The position numbers and the translations under genes were made by a program. A DNA stretch of 64,000 nt from Rubrivivax sp. (GTDB taxonomy: Bacteria > Pseudomonadota > Gammaproteobacteria > Burkholderiales > Burkholderiaceae_C). Below, piece after piece: positions 1-9,221 of this stretch; the stretch's first letter is position 1, and each line of letters begins with the position of its first letter. A model generated the notes under the pieces. That model worked only from the letters and a program-made list of their open reading frames with translations. It had not been told where the DNA came from and ran no database searches. The stretch spans positions 62,001 to 126,000 of the forward strand of contig JADCGQ010000009.1 in assembly GCA_020248945.1 (NCBI GenBank). The letters are read 5' to 3'.

Positions 1-864
1 GACGTGCAGAGCTTGGCCGCGGCGCCGCTGGACGACGTGCTGGCGCTGTGGAGCGGCCTGGGCTACTACAGCCGCGCACGCAACCTGCACCGCTGCGCGC
101 AGGCCGTGGTGGCCGAGCACGGCGGCCGGTTTCCGGGCCAGGCCGCGGCCCTGGCGCAGCTGCCGGGCATCGGCCGCAGCACGGCGGCGGCGATCGCGGC
201 CTTCTGCTTCGGCGAGCGGGTGGCCATCCTCGACGGCAACGTCAAGCGCGTGCTGTCGCGTGTGCTCGGCTTCGAGGACGATCTGGCGCGCGCCAGCGCC
301 ATCGAGGCCTTGTGGGCGGAGGCCACAGCGCTGCTGCCGGCGCGCGAGGTGGGCGTCTACACCCAGGGCCTGATGGACCTGGGAGCCACGCTGTGCACGC
401 AGCGCGCGCCGGCCTGCCTGCATTGCCCGGTGGCCCCGCGCTGCGTGGCGCGGCGCGAGGGCAGGCCCGAGCGCTACCCGGTCAAGACTCGCCGTCTGAA
501 GCGCGGCCGGCGCACGCACGCACTGCTGTGGCTGCGCCAGGGCACGCGCTGGTGGCTGGTGCAGCGCCCGGCCACCGGCGTGTGGGCGGGCCTGTGGAGC
601 CTGCCGGAGTACGACAGCGCCGACACGCTGCAACTGCTGGCCGACGGCTGGCGCGGCGAAGGTGAGTGGCTCGAGCCAGTCCAGCATGCGCTGACGCACT
701 TCGACTGGACGCTGCAGCCGCTGGCCTGGACACTGCCCCCCCGCGCCGCTCTGCCTGCCGGCGTGCCCGAGGGCCGCTGGTGCGAGCCGGTGGAGGCGCT
801 GGCACTGGGGCTGCCGGCGCCTATCCGCAAGCTGTTCGAGGCTGTCGCGACTTCGGACAACTGA
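1..864 (+). CDS. mutY: A/G-specific adenine glycosylase MutY (5' end outside window)
   Basis: Removes adenine mispaired with 8-oxoguanine in base-excision repair. The reading frame is already open at base 1 and the protein begins inside the glycosylase fold, so roughly the first 60-80 residues lie outside the window. A helix-hairpin-helix LPGIGRSTA is at about residue 54 and the catalytic Asp (ILDGNVKRVL) at about 78. The iron-sulfur ligands are C132, C139, C142 and C148 in the C-x6-C-x2-C-x5-C spacing of MutY and Nth. The C-terminal part (from about 170, with WWLVQRP and GVWAGLWSLPE) is the NUDIX-like 8-oxoG recognition domain, which separates MutY from Nth. The gene is convergent with the LON-domain gene. 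Confidence 0.95.
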   Translation, partial: DVQSLAAAPLDDVLALWSGLGYYSRARNLHRCAQAVVAEHGGRFPGQAAALAQLPGIGRSTAAAIAAFCFGERVAILDGNVKRVLSRVLGFEDDLARASAIEALWAEATALLPAREVGVYTQGLMDLGATLCTQRAPACLHCPVAPRCVARREGRPERYPVKTRRLKRGRRTHALLWLRQGTRWWLVQRPATGVWAGLWSLPEYDSADTLQLLADGWRGEGEWLEPVQHALTHFDWTLQPLAWTLPPRAALPAGVPEGRWCEPVEALALGLPAPIRKLFEAVATSDN

Positions 865-918
865 GGTCGGCCCTTGGCTGCCCGTCGCGGTCACGTTGCA
901 CCGCCCTGGCACTCGCTC

Positions 919-1014
919 CGTTCGCCCTGAGCAGGGGACTGAGCTTGGCGAAGGCCCCGTGTCGAAGGGCTGTTGTCGCGCAGACAGCGCTTCCTTCGAC
1001 AGCCTCAGCCGAAC
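919..1014. repeat. dispersed palindromic repeat between convergent genes
   Basis: The left arm starts GTTCGCCCTGAGC (920-932), and GTCGAAGGGC follows at 961-970. The right arm CCTTCGACAGCC (993-1004) runs on to CAGCCGAAC and mirrors the left arm imperfectly. The GTTCGCCCTGAGC...GTCGAAGGGC motif resembles a repeat that I recall as scattered in many beta- and gammaproteobacterial genomes; that is memory, not a search. It fills the gap between mutY and the LON-domain gene, and its right arm overlaps the last codons and stop of the latter. It could act as a bidirectional terminator. Confidence 0.55.
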
Positions 1015-1634
1015 ACGACCTTCTTGTCGCGCAGGAAGCCGTCGACGATGCTGAGGCGGATGACCGGGTCTTCGAGCTCCATCAGCTTCTGCTTGGCCGC
1101 CATCGGCACGGGCAGCAGCTCGCACCAGCGGTTGGCCACCCAACCGGCGTCGTCGAGCCGGAAGGGCGGTGCAAAAGGCGAGGCTCCGCGCTCCGACAGC
1201 TTGCGGATGGCCTCGGCCAGCGCCTGCACCGTCTGCAGCATCGCCGGGCCCGGCAGGCGCGGCGTGTCGCCGGCCAGTCGCTCGATGCCGGGCGCCACCC
1301 ACAGGCCGTTGTCGCGCTGCAGCGGCGGCGCGGTGAGGCGGAAGCGCTGCAGGCCCGTGCAGCGCACGCGCAGGATGCCGGCCTGCTCGGCATCGACCTC
1401 GTCGAGCCGCGCCAGCACGCCGACGTCTTCGAGATGCACCGAGCGCGCCGCGCCATCGGAATCGGAGCCCTGCTTCAGGCAGATCACGCCAAAGGGTGCC
1501 TGCGTGCGCAGGCACTCGGAGATCAGGTCGAGGTAACGCGCCTCGAAGACCTTGAGCCCGAGCAGCGCGCCCGGAAACAGCACCGATCGCAGCGGAAACA
1601 GCGGCAGGGGCGAAGGCAGTGTCGTGTCGTCCAT
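1005..1634 (-). CDS. LON substrate-binding-domain protein (peptidase S16 LON-like)
   Basis: 209 residues consisting only of a Lon N-terminal (LAN) domain. The start LPLFPLRSVLFPGALLGLKVFEARY matches the conserved PLFPLxxVLFPG...LxIFExRY signature of that family. There is no AAA ATPase or Ser-Lys protease domain, so it is not Lon protease itself; stand-alone forms of this size are common in proteobacteria and their function is not settled. It lies 10 bases downstream of rapZ on the same strand and probably shares its transcript. The stop codon lies in the palindromic repeat. Confidence 0.85.
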   Translation of the reverse strand: MDDTTLPSPLPLFPLRSVLFPGALLGLKVFEARYLDLISECLRTQAPFGVICLKQGSDSDGAARSVHLEDVGVLARLDEVDAEQAGILRVRCTGLQRFRLTAPPLQRDNGLWVAPGIERLAGDTPRLPGPAMLQTVQALAEAIRKLSERGASPFAPPFRLDDAGWVANRWCELLPVPMAAKQKLMELEDPVIRLSIVDGFLRDKKVVFG

Positions 1635-1644
1635 GGCCGGCGTC

Positions 1645-2553
1645 TCAAGCGTGGCCGTCGAGCTCGCGGTGGCGCACCAGCGTGGTGGTGCGCGCGCGGA
1701 ACTGGCGTGCCAGCGTCTCGACGGCGAACACGCTGCGGTGCTGTCCGCCGGTGCAGCCCACGGCCACTGTGAGGTAGCTGCGCTGGTCGTCCTCGAAGTT
1801 GGGCAGCCAGCGCTCGATGAAGCGGTGGATCTGCGACACCATCTCGCCCACCTCGGCCTGGCCCGAGAGCCACTGGGCCACGGGGGCGTCGCGCCCCGTC
1901 ATCGGGCGCAGCTCGCGGATGTAGTACGGGTTGGGCAGCACCCGCACGTCGAACACGAAGTCGGCATCGAGTGGCACGCCGTGCTTGAAGGCGAAGCTCT
2001 CGAACACCAGCGTCAGCGCCGATTCGCCCGCGCCCACGAGCTGGCGGATCCACCTGCGCAGCAGCGCCGGGCGCAGCTGGCTGGTGTCGATGACGGTGGA
2101 GATGTCGCGCAGGTCGGTGAGCAGCTGGCGCTCAAGGTCGATGGCCTCCATCAGCGCCCGCGCGTTGTCGGCCTCGTGCGGTGCCGTCAGCGGGTGCGGG
2201 CGGCGCGTTTCGGAGAAGCGGCGCACGAGTGCCTCGGTGCTGGCGTCGAGGAAGATCGAGCGCACATGCACGCCTTCGCTGCGCAGCTGGTCGAGCAGCG
2301 GCACCAGCGCCGGCAATCTGCTGGCTGTGCGCACGTCGACCGACACGGCCACGCTGCGCGTGAAGTTCTCGCGCTCCAGGCGGATGAAGTCGCGCAGCAG
2401 CTCCGGCGGCAGGTTGTCGACGCAGAAGTAGCCGGCGTCTTCAAGGGCGTGCAGCGCCACGCTCTTGCCCGAGCCGGAGATGCCGGTGATCAGCAGCACT
2501 TCCTCGCGCTGCGCCAGGCCGTCGAGCGGCGAAAGGGTGGAATCGACGCTCAT
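1645..2553 (-). CDS. rapZ: RNase adapter protein / nucleotide-binding protein RapZ
   Basis: 302 residues. A P-loop GISGSGKS is at residues 24-31, followed by [14 protein letters not shown], the diagnostic YhbJ/RapZ motif. The C-terminal domain carries the conserved [10 protein letters not shown] segment. In enterobacteria RapZ targets the GlmZ small RNA to RNase E to control GlmS. In betaproteobacteria the homologue usually sits near PTS or HPr-kinase genes, but none is seen here, so its target is unknown. Its ATG overlaps the recN stop by 4 bases (ATGA), which suggests translational coupling. Confidence 0.93.
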   Translation of the reverse strand: MSVDSTLSPLDGLAQREEVLLITGISGSGKSVALHALEDAGYFCVDNLPPELLRDFIRLERENFTRSVAVSVDVRTASRLPALVPLLDQLRSEGVHVRSIFLDASTEALVRRFSETRRPHPLTAPHEADNARALMEAIDLERQLLTDLRDISTVIDTSQLRPALLRRWIRQLVGAGESALTLVFESFAFKHGVPLDADFVFDVRVLPNPYYIRELRPMTGRDAPVAQWLSGQAEVGEMVSQIHRFIERWLPNFEDDQRSYLTVAVGCTGGQHRSVFAVETLARQFRARTTTLVRHRELDGHA

Positions 2554-4217
2554 CGGCTGGCCGCGCGCGTGCCGCGCGGTCCTTGCAGCAGGGTTTGGGC
2601 ATGGGCCATGCCCGAGAGCTTCTCACCACCGAGCATGCGGGCGATCTCGGCCACACGCGATTCCCCGTCCACGGCATGGATGTCCGAAAGCGTGCTGCCG
2701 CCCTGCAGCTGCTTGGCGACGACGAAGTGGCGATCGGCGCAGGCGGCCACCTGAGCCAGGTGCGTGACGGCCAGCACCTGCGCGCGGGTGCCGAGCTGCT
2801 TCATCAGCCGGCCGACCGCGTCGCCGACGGTGCCGCCGACGCCGCTGTCGATCTCGTCGAAGATGAGTGTCGTCGCCGTGTCGCCTTCGGCCGGCGCGGT
2901 GGTGACGGCGATCGCCAGGGCCAGCCGCGACAGCTCGCCGCCCGAGGCCACCTTGGCCAGCGCGCGCGGCGTGCTGCCGGCGTGGCCGGCGACGCGGAAC
3001 TCCACCAGGTCCAGGCCATGCGGCTGCGGCTCGGCCGCCGGCTCCACGGCCACCTCGAAACGGCCGCCGGCCATGCCCAGCGGCTGCATGGCCTGCGTCA
3101 CCGCCTGCGACAAGCCCGGCGCCGCGCGCCGCCGCAGTGCCGAGATGCGCTGCGCCTCGCTGCGCCAGGCCTTCTCGGCCGCGGCTTCGGCGCGTTCGAG
3201 CGCGTCGAGGTCGGCAGCGGCGTCCAGCGCCGCCAGCTCAGCCTTCCAGCCTGCCAGCAGTGCCGGCAGCTCGGCCGGCGGGCGCCGGTAGCGTCGCGAC
3301 ATCGTCACCCAGGCGGCCAGGCGCTCGTCGAGCTCGGCCAGGCGCTGCGGATCGGGCTCCTTGCGGCCGAGGTAGCCGCTGAGCGTGTGTGCCGCGTCTT
3401 CGAGCTGCGCCTGCGCGCTGCGCAGCACCTCCAGCACCGGGGCCAGTTCGGCGTCGTAGCGCACGACGTCGTCGAGTGCGTCGATGGCGCGCGCGGCCAG
3501 CGCATCGGCGCTGTCGTCGGCCTCCGACACGACGTTGAGCGCGGCGCGCGCGCCGTCGAGCAGCGCCTGTCCGTGCGCCAGGCGCTGGTGCTCGGCGTTG
3601 AGCGGCTCCCATTCGCCTTCGGCCGGTGCCAGCTTGCCGAGCTCGCCAACCTGCCAGGCCAGGCGCTCGCGTTCGCGCTCCAGCGAGCCCTGGGCCTGGC
3701 GGGCGTCGGCCAGCGCCTGCGCGGCAGCGCGCCAGGCCTGCCAGCGCGCGAGCAGCTCGCGGGTGTCGGCACCGGCCTGCTCGTCGAGCAGCGCGCGCAC
3801 GGCGGCCGGCCGCGTGAGGCTTTGCCAGGCGTGCTGGCCGTGGATGTCGACCAGGTGCTCGGCGGCCTCGCGCAGCTGTGCCAGCGTGGCCGGGCTGCCG
3901 TTGATCCAGGCGCGGCTCTTGCCGTGGGCGTCGATGCTGCGCTTGAGCAGCAGGCTGTCGTCCACGTCAAAGCCGGCCTCGTCGAGCCAGCCGCGCAGCG
4001 CCGCGGGCGTGTCGAACTCGGCACTCACCTCGGCGCGCGCGGCGCCCTCGCGCACCAGCGCGGCGTCGGCGCGGTTGCCGAGTGCCAGCTGCAGCGCGTC
4101 GATCAGGATGGACTTGCCGGCGCCGGTTTCGCCGGTGAGCGCCGTGAAGCCGGGGCCGAGCTCGACCTCCAGCGCGCTAACGATCGCCACATCACGCAGG
4201 CTCAGGCGCCGCAGCAT
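2550..4217 (-). CDS. recN: DNA repair protein RecN
   Basis: 555 residues, an SMC-like ATPase of double-strand-break repair. Walker A GETGAGKS is at residues 29-36. A long Ala/Arg/Glu-rich coiled coil fills about 150-370. Near the C terminus are the ABC signature region [13 protein letters not shown] and the Walker [15 protein letters not shown], followed by a conserved [10 protein letters not shown]-loop. The length is normal for the family. The start codon directly abuts the nadK stop, so nadK, recN, rapZ and the LON gene form one minus-strand operon. A nadK-recN arrangement is conserved in many proteobacteria. Confidence 0.96.
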   Translation of the reverse strand: MLRRLSLRDVAIVSALEVELGPGFTALTGETGAGKSILIDALQLALGNRADAALVREGAARAEVSAEFDTPAALRGWLDEAGFDVDDSLLLKRSIDAHGKSRAWINGSPATLAQLREAAEHLVDIHGQHAWQSLTRPAAVRALLDEQAGADTRELLARWQAWRAAAQALADARQAQGSLERERERLAWQVGELGKLAPAEGEWEPLNAEHQRLAHGQALLDGARAALNVVSEADDSADALAARAIDALDDVVRYDAELAPVLEVLRSAQAQLEDAAHTLSGYLGRKEPDPQRLAELDERLAAWVTMSRRYRRPPAELPALLAGWKAELAALDAAADLDALERAEAAAEKAWRSEAQRISALRRRAAPGLSQAVTQAMQPLGMAGGRFEVAVEPAAEPQPHGLDLVEFRVAGHAGSTPRALAKVASGGELSRLALAIAVTTAPAEGDTATTLIFDEIDSGVGGTVGDAVGRLMKQLGTRAQVLAVTHLAQVAACADRHFVVAKQLQGGSTLSDIHAVDGESRVAEIARMLGGEKLSGMAHAQTLLQGPRGTRAASR

Positions 4218-5093
4218 CTAGACCACGCCCTCGTACCAGCGCAGCTTCTTGCGCAAGGTGGCGTAGTAGCTCCAGCCGCGCGGGTGCAGGAAGCGCACCT
4301 GGTGGGCCGAGCGCCGCACGCGCACCTGGTCGCCGGGGATCAGGCTGGCGATGTTGTGCATGTCGAAATTGGCCGAGAGATCGCGCCCGGCGACGATGCC
4401 GATGCGCACCTCGCCGGCATCGGGCAGCACGATCGGGCGGTTCGACAAGGTGTGCGACGCGATCGGCACCACCACCCAGCCGCCGATGGACGGGTGCAGG
4501 ATGGGGCCGCCGGCGCTCAAGGCGTAGGCCGTGCTGCCGGTAGGCGTGGCCACGATCAGGCCGTCGGCGCGCAGGTTGGCGACGAAGTCGTCGTCGATGT
4601 CGACGCGCAGTTCCACCATGCTGGCGGTGGCGCCGCGGCTCACGACCACGTCGTTGAGCGACAGCCCTTCGAAGATCTTGAGCCCGTCGCGCCAGACGTC
4701 GCCCTCCAGCATCGAGCGGCTTTCCTGCTCGTAATGGCCTTCGACGATGGGCGCCAGCGCCTCGCGGTACTGGCCGATGGCGACGTCGGTGATGAAGCCC
4801 AGCCGGCCCTGGTTGATGCCGACCAGCGGCACGCCGCGGCGCGCCAGGTCGCGCGCGATGCCGAGCATGGTGCCGTCGCCGCCCACCACCACGGCCAGGT
4901 CGCAGCGCGTGGCCATCTCGTCGTGGGTGAGGGCATCGAAGTCGGTCACGCCGGTGGCCTCGGCGGTGTCGCGGTCGAAGCTCACCTCCAGGCCGCAGGA
5001 GACGAGGAAATGCGCGATCTCCTCGAGCACCGGCCGGATGCCCCGCGCCTGGTACTTGCCCACGATCACCACATGTCGAAAGGCGCTGGCCAT
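4218..5093 (-). CDS. nadK: NAD kinase
   Basis: Phosphorylates NAD to NADP. With the ATG at 5093 the protein has 291 residues and begins [15 protein letters not shown], as expected for proteobacterial NadK; an upstream in-frame start exists but adds unrelated sequence. The nucleotide motif GGDGT is at residues 71-75, [10 protein letters not shown] follows, and the conserved [15 protein letters not shown] is in the C-terminal half. It is divergent from hrcA across a 92-base gap. A TGTAAT sequence (reverse of 5103-5108) could be its -10 element, which would give a very short leader. Confidence 0.95.
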   Translation of the reverse strand: MASAFRHVVIVGKYQARGIRPVLEEIAHFLVSCGLEVSFDRDTAEATGVTDFDALTHDEMATRCDLAVVVGGDGTMLGIARDLARRGVPLVGINQGRLGFITDVAIGQYREALAPIVEGHYEQESRSMLEGDVWRDGLKIFEGLSLNDVVVSRGATASMVELRVDIDDDFVANLRADGLIVATPTGSTAYALSAGGPILHPSIGGWVVVPIASHTLSNRPIVLPDAGEVRIGIVAGRDLSANFDMHNIASLIPGDQVRVRRSAHQVRFLHPRGWSYYATLRKKLRWYEGVV

Positions 5094-5185
5094 GCGATCG
5101 ATTACATCACAGCCCCCCTCTGAAACCAGGGTGCGGTGGCGTGCCGCACCGCGCGCTTGCGGGGCTGTTCCTACAATCGAGCACC

Positions 5186-6247
5186 ATGCTAGACGACCGC
5201 GCACGAACGCTGCTGAAACTGCTGGTCGAGCGCTACATCGCCGACGGCACGCCCGTGGGCTCGCGCACCTTGTCGCGCACCTCGGGGCTCGACCTCTCGC
5301 CGGCCACCATCCGCAACGTGATGGCCGACCTCGAAGACCTCGGCCTGATCGCCAGCCCGCACACCAGCGCCGGGCGCGTGCCCACGGCGCGCGGCTACCG
5401 CCTCTTCGTCGACACCATGCTCACGGCCCAGCCGCTGACGCTGGGCGACTTCAACCAGGGCAGCCAGCTCTCGCCCGACCTCGCGGCCGAGCTGGCCGCC
5501 GTGCGCGACCAGCTTCACCCCGACCAGCCGCAGCGCGTGATCGCGCAGGCGGCGTCGCTGCTGTCGCAGCTGTCCAGCTTTGTCGGCGTGGTGATGTCGC
5601 CGCGCAAGGAAACCGTGTTCCGGCACATCGAGTTCCTGCGCCTGGGCGAGCGGCGCGTGCTCGTCATCCTGGTGGCGCCCGACGGCGACGTGCAGAACCG
5701 CGTGCTGTTCACGGCGCGCGACTACGCGCAGGCCGACCTGATCGAGGCCACGAACTTCGTCAACGCGCACTATGCCGGCCTGGGCCTGGACGACATGCGC
5801 GAGAAGCTCAAGAGCGAAGTCGACGCGCTGCGCGGCGAGATCGCGCTGCTGATGCAGGCGGCGGTGCAGGCCGGCACCGACGTGATGGCCGCCACCAGCG
5901 ACCAGGTCGTGGTCAGCGGCGAGCGCAACCTGCTAGGCGTGCAGGACTTCGGCAACGACCTCGGCAGCCTGCGCCGGCTGTTCGACCTGTTCGAGAAGAA
6001 GACCGACCTGATGCGGCTGCTGGATGTGTCCAGCCGCGCCGAGGGCGTGCGCATCTTCATCGGCGGCGAAAGCCAGGTCGTGCCCTTCGAGGAGCTGAGC
6101 GTGGTGACGGCGCCGTATGAGGTGGACGGCCGCATCGTCGGCACGCTGGGCGTCATCGGCCCCACGCGCATGGCCTACGACCGCATGATCCGGCTCGTGG
6201 ACATCACCGCGCGGCTGGTGGGCCACACGCTGTCGAACAAGGCCTGA
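5186..6247 (+). CDS. hrcA: heat-inducible transcription repressor HrcA
   Basis: 353 residues. Represses groESL/dnaK-type heat-shock genes at CIRCE operators. The N-terminal winged helix contains [17 protein letters not shown] and [19 protein letters not shown]; the inserted dimerization domain and GAF-like C-terminal domain with [13 protein letters not shown] follow. The start at 5186 was chosen because [18 protein letters not shown] matches the family N terminus; an upstream in-frame start at 5141 adds 15 unrelated residues. A good -10 (TACAAT, 5172-5177) would put transcription start almost at the ATG, so the mRNA may be leaderless. No CIRCE element was seen in front of it. Confidence 0.95.
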   Translation: MLDDRARTLLKLLVERYIADGTPVGSRTLSRTSGLDLSPATIRNVMADLEDLGLIASPHTSAGRVPTARGYRLFVDTMLTAQPLTLGDFNQGSQLSPDLAAELAAVRDQLHPDQPQRVIAQAASLLSQLSSFVGVVMSPRKETVFRHIEFLRLGERRVLVILVAPDGDVQNRVLFTARDYAQADLIEATNFVNAHYAGLGLDDMREKLKSEVDALRGEIALLMQAAVQAGTDVMAATSDQVVVSGERNLLGVQDFGNDLGSLRRLFDLFEKKTDLMRLLDVSSRAEGVRIFIGGESQVVPFEELSVVTAPYEVDGRIVGTLGVIGPTRMAYDRMIRLVDITARLVGHTLSNKA

Positions 6248-6280
6248 GCGCCTTGCCGCGCCAGCCGAAGGGCCGGCTCC

Positions 6281-6286
6281 TAGAAT
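6281..6286 (+). promoter_or_regulatory. candidate -10 element for the tRNA gene
   Basis: TAGAAT matches the sigma-70 -10 consensus at 5 of 6 positions and ends 10 bases before the tRNA 5' end, the usual spacing for a tRNA promoter. No convincing -35 was found at 16-18 bases upstream. Just before it, AGCCG...CGGCT (6262-6277) can form a small hairpin after hrcA. Confidence 0.45.
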
Positions 6287-6296
6287 GCGTCGCCAC

Positions 6297-6373
6297 GGGC
6301 CGTTAGCTCAGCTGGTCAGAGCAGAGGACTCATAATCCTTTGGTCGTTGGTTCAAGTCCAACACGGCCTACCA
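6297..6373 (+). tRNA. tRNA with CAT anticodon (Ile2 or elongator Met)
   Basis: 77 bases with CCA encoded. The acceptor GGGCCGT (6297-6303) pairs with ACGGCCT (6363-6369), including a G-U first pair, and the discriminator is A. The anticodon arm is GAGGA / CTCATAA / TCCTT with the anticodon CAT at 6331-6333. The T arm has the normal GTTCAAGTC loop region. The body (C4-G69 and C5-G68, CTCATAA loop, TTGGTCG variable region) looks closer to the E. coli lysidine-dependent tRNA-Ile2 than to elongator tRNA-Met. It has no initiator features. Confidence 0.9.
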
Positions 6374-6518
6374 GTACGACGCATGTCTGACCCCCGCCTG
6401 CGGCCCGCCGCAAGGGCGGTTGCGCGTCGGCCTGCCGCGTTTCCACCCCATTGTTCGGGTGGCCTTCGGCCTGTGGTTACCCTTCAAAACCACCGCCCTG
6501 ATGCCTCAAGGCCTGCGC

Positions 6519-8261
6519 ATGCCTGCCGTGACCCCTTATGAAGTGAAACCCTGGCTGTCGCAATACGGCGCCGCGGTGCCCGCCGAACTGCCCCGGCCCG
6601 CGCATGCCAGCCTGGCGGCGATGGCCGAGGCTGCGGCCGAACGGCACGCCGAGCGCGTGGCGTTCAGCTGCGTGTTGCCCAACGGCATGTTCGGCCGCCT
6701 CAGCTATGCGCAGGTGCGGCAACTCAGCGATGCCTTCGCGCACTACCTGCGCCGCGTGGTGGGTTTGCAGGCCGGCGACCGCGTGGCGCTGCAGATGCCC
6801 AACTGCCTGGCCTGGCCGGTGGCGCTGCTGGGCGTGCTGAAGGCCGGTTGCGTGGCCGTCAACACCAACCCGCTGTACACGCCGCGCGAGATGACGCACC
6901 AGTTCGCCGACAGCGGCGCCAAGGTGGTCGTGATCGTCGACCTGTTCGCCGATCAGCTCGAACAGGCCCTGGCCGGCACGCCGGTGCAGCAGGTCGTGGT
7001 CGTGCGCGTGACCGACTTCTTCCCGCCGCTGGTCGGTGCCATCGCGCATGCGGTGATGAAGTACTGGAACCGCGCCGTGCCGCCGCACGCGCTGCCGAAG
7101 GTGCACACGCTGCAGCAGGCCCTGGCCGCGGGCCGCGCGGCCGATGCCGGCCCGGCGCGCGGTTACTGGGCCGAACTCACGCACGACAGCCTGGCGCTGC
7201 TGCAATACACCGGCGGCACCACGGGTGTGGCCAAGGGCGCCGAACTCACGCACGGCAACCTGCTGTGGAACCTGGCGCAGATGCGCGCGATGGCCGGCAG
7301 CCGCATCGACGAAGGCCGCGAGGTCGTGCTGACCGCGCTGCCGCTGTATCACATCTTCGCCTTCACGGTGAACTTCCTCTGCATGTTCGAGGCCGGCGCC
7401 CGCAACGTGCTGGTGCCGAGCCCGCGCCCCGTGCAGAGCCTGCAGCGTGCAATCGAGAACGAGAAGATCACCTGGATCACCGGCGTCAACACGCTGTTCA
7501 ACGCCTTGCTCAACGAGGAGTGGTTCACCGCCTACCCGCCCAAGCACCTGAAGGCCGCCGGCGGCGGGGGTGCGGCGATGCACCATGCGGTGGTGGAGCG
7601 CTTCGAGCAGGTGACGGGCGCTCCGCTGGCCGAGGGCTACGGCCTGACCGAGTGCTCGCCGGTGGTGTGTTTCCAGCCGCTGCACGGCCCGCGCGTCAAG
7701 GACAGCATCGGCATCCCGGTACCGGGCACCGACATCACGCTCATCGACGACGCCGGCCAGCCGGTGGCCATGGGGCAGCCGGGCGAGCTGTGCGTGCGCG
7801 GGCCGCAGGTCATGCGCGGCTACTGGCAGCGCCCCGAGGCCACCGCCGAGGTGTTTCGCGACGGCTGGTTGCGCACCGGCGACGTCGCGGTGATGGACGC
7901 CCAGGGCACCTTCCGCATCGTCGACCGCAAGAAGGACCTCGTGCTGGCGAGCGGCTTCAACGTCTACCCCAACGAGATCGAGGACGCGCTGGCGCGCCAC
8001 GATGCCGTGATGGAAGCGGCCGTCATCGGCCTGGCCGACCCCAAGACCGGCGAGGCGGTGCACGCCTACGTGGTGCTGCGTGAAGACACCGTCGGCAAGG
8101 TGAGCGAGGCCGATCTGCTGGCCCACTGCCGCACGCTGCTGACCGGCTACAAGGTGCCGGCGCGGGTGCACTTCCGCACCGAACTGCCCAAGACGCCCAT
8201 CGGCAAGATCCTGCGCAAGGACCTGCGCGCGCAGGCGCAGGCCGCCGCCGGCCCGCGCTGA
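6519..8261 (+). CDS. fadD: long-chain fatty-acid--CoA ligase (FadD-like)
   Basis: Activates fatty acids to acyl-CoA with ATP. About 580 residues from the ATG at 6519; ATGs at 6501 and farther upstream exist and no clear ribosome site decides, but family alignment from memory (VKPWLSQYGAAVPAEL) favours the region of 6501-6519. The AMP-binding motif YTGGTTGVAKGAELTHGN and the adenylation motif EGYGLTECSP are present, as are GWLRTGDVAVMD and the C-terminal catalytic lysine in PKTPIGKILRKDL. It stands alone after the tRNA, with a transporter gene 21 bases downstream. It would feed the beta-oxidation operon at 11050-19280. Confidence 0.92.
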   Translation: MPAVTPYEVKPWLSQYGAAVPAELPRPAHASLAAMAEAAAERHAERVAFSCVLPNGMFGRLSYAQVRQLSDAFAHYLRRVVGLQAGDRVALQMPNCLAWPVALLGVLKAGCVAVNTNPLYTPREMTHQFADSGAKVVVIVDLFADQLEQALAGTPVQQVVVVRVTDFFPPLVGAIAHAVMKYWNRAVPPHALPKVHTLQQALAAGRAADAGPARGYWAELTHDSLALLQYTGGTTGVAKGAELTHGNLLWNLAQMRAMAGSRIDEGREVVLTALPLYHIFAFTVNFLCMFEAGARNVLVPSPRPVQSLQRAIENEKITWITGVNTLFNALLNEEWFTAYPPKHLKAAGGGGAAMHHAVVERFEQVTGAPLAEGYGLTECSPVVCFQPLHGPRVKDSIGIPVPGTDITLIDDAGQPVAMGQPGELCVRGPQVMRGYWQRPEATAEVFRDGWLRTGDVAVMDAQGTFRIVDRKKDLVLASGFNVYPNEIEDALARHDAVMEAAVIGLADPKTGEAVHAYVVLREDTVGKVSEADLLAHCRTLLTGYKVPARVHFRTELPKTPIGKILRKDLRAQAQAAAGPR

Positions 8262-8282
8262 GCCGCCCCGAGGACCACGACC

Positions 8283-9188
8283 ATGTTGAGCGAAACCGAG
8301 ACCCGGCTGCTGGGCGTGATGATGATGGTCATCATGCTGGGCATGGGTGCGAGCCTGACCTTCAAGGACTTCGCGATCGCGCTGCGCAAACCCGTCGGCG
8401 TGGCCGTGGGGCTGCTGTGCCAGTACGGCATCATGCCCTTCCTGGCCTTCCTGCTGGCCAAGGGACTGGGGCTGCCGCCGGCCTACGCGGTGGGGCTCAT
8501 CCTGATGGGCTGCATGCCCGGCGGCACCACGAGCAACATCTTCACCTACTTCAGCAAGGGCACCTTGTCGCTGTCGATCCTGATGACCATCAGCTCCACG
8601 CTGGTGGCCATCGTGATGGTGCCGCTGACGCTGGCGTTCTACAGCGCCGGCATCGAAGGCGAGTGGCAGATCCCGCGCGAGAACGTCATCCAGGTGCTGG
8701 TGGTGCTGCTGGTGCCCACGGTGCTGGGCATCGCGCTGCGCAAGTGGAACGCCAACGTCGGCGCGGTCATCGAGCTGATCGGCGGGCTGCTGGGCGTGCT
8801 GGTGATCCTGTTTCTCACGCTGAGCTGGGTGCCGCGCAACTGGCAGCTGCTGCTGACGACGGGCTTCCCGGTGTACGTCGGCAGCATCGGCCTCGGACTG
8901 GGTGGCTTTGTGCTGGGCTACGGGCTTTCGCGGCTGCTCAAGCAAGACGCGCGGCGCTCGCGCACGATTGCGCTGGAAACCGGCATCCAGAACGGCCCGC
9001 TCGCGGTGCTGATCGTGCTGCTCACCTTCAGCGGCACGCAGCAGCAGGAAGTGCTGCTGATCCCGGTGCTGTACTCGCTGTTCATCGTGCTGAGCTCCAG
9101 CGCCGTGACGGTCTGGTTCCGGCGCATCACCACGCGCGAGGAACTGGCACGGGATGCCGCGAAGGTGGGCGCGCTGAAGTCGGCCTGA
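8283..9188 (+). CDS. bile acid:sodium symporter family (BASS) transporter
   Basis: 301 residues with about nine or ten hydrophobic segments. The segment GLILMGCMPGGTTSNIFTYF contains the CPGG(T/S)xSN-type sodium-binding motif, here MPGGTTSN, of bacterial ASBT/BASS carriers; ALETGIQNGPLAVLIVLL matches the second conserved E-x-G-x-Q-N motif (EtGIQN). Bacterial members carry diverse organic anions, and the substrate cannot be read from sequence. It starts 21 bases after the acyl-CoA ligase gene and probably shares its mRNA, so a carboxylic acid substrate is plausible but unproved. Confidence 0.85.
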   Translation: MLSETETRLLGVMMMVIMLGMGASLTFKDFAIALRKPVGVAVGLLCQYGIMPFLAFLLAKGLGLPPAYAVGLILMGCMPGGTTSNIFTYFSKGTLSLSILMTISSTLVAIVMVPLTLAFYSAGIEGEWQIPRENVIQVLVVLLVPTVLGIALRKWNANVGAVIELIGGLLGVLVILFLTLSWVPRNWQLLLTTGFPVYVGSIGLGLGGFVLGYGLSRLLKQDARRSRTIALETGIQNGPLAVLIVLLTFSGTQQQEVLLIPVLYSLFIVLSSSAVTVWFRRITTREELARDAAKVGALKSA

Positions 9189-9221
9189 GCGCCGGGCCGG
9201 CCCTGATGCCGGCTCAGCGGC

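Noticed and set aside
2583..5123. 846-residue plus-strand frame over recN and nadK
   Set aside because: Antisense shadow of recN and nadK, with low-complexity translation and no motif.
6477..8945. 822-residue minus-strand frame over the acyl-CoA ligase and BASS genes
   Set aside because: Antisense shadow; Gln/His/Arg-rich without recognisable features.
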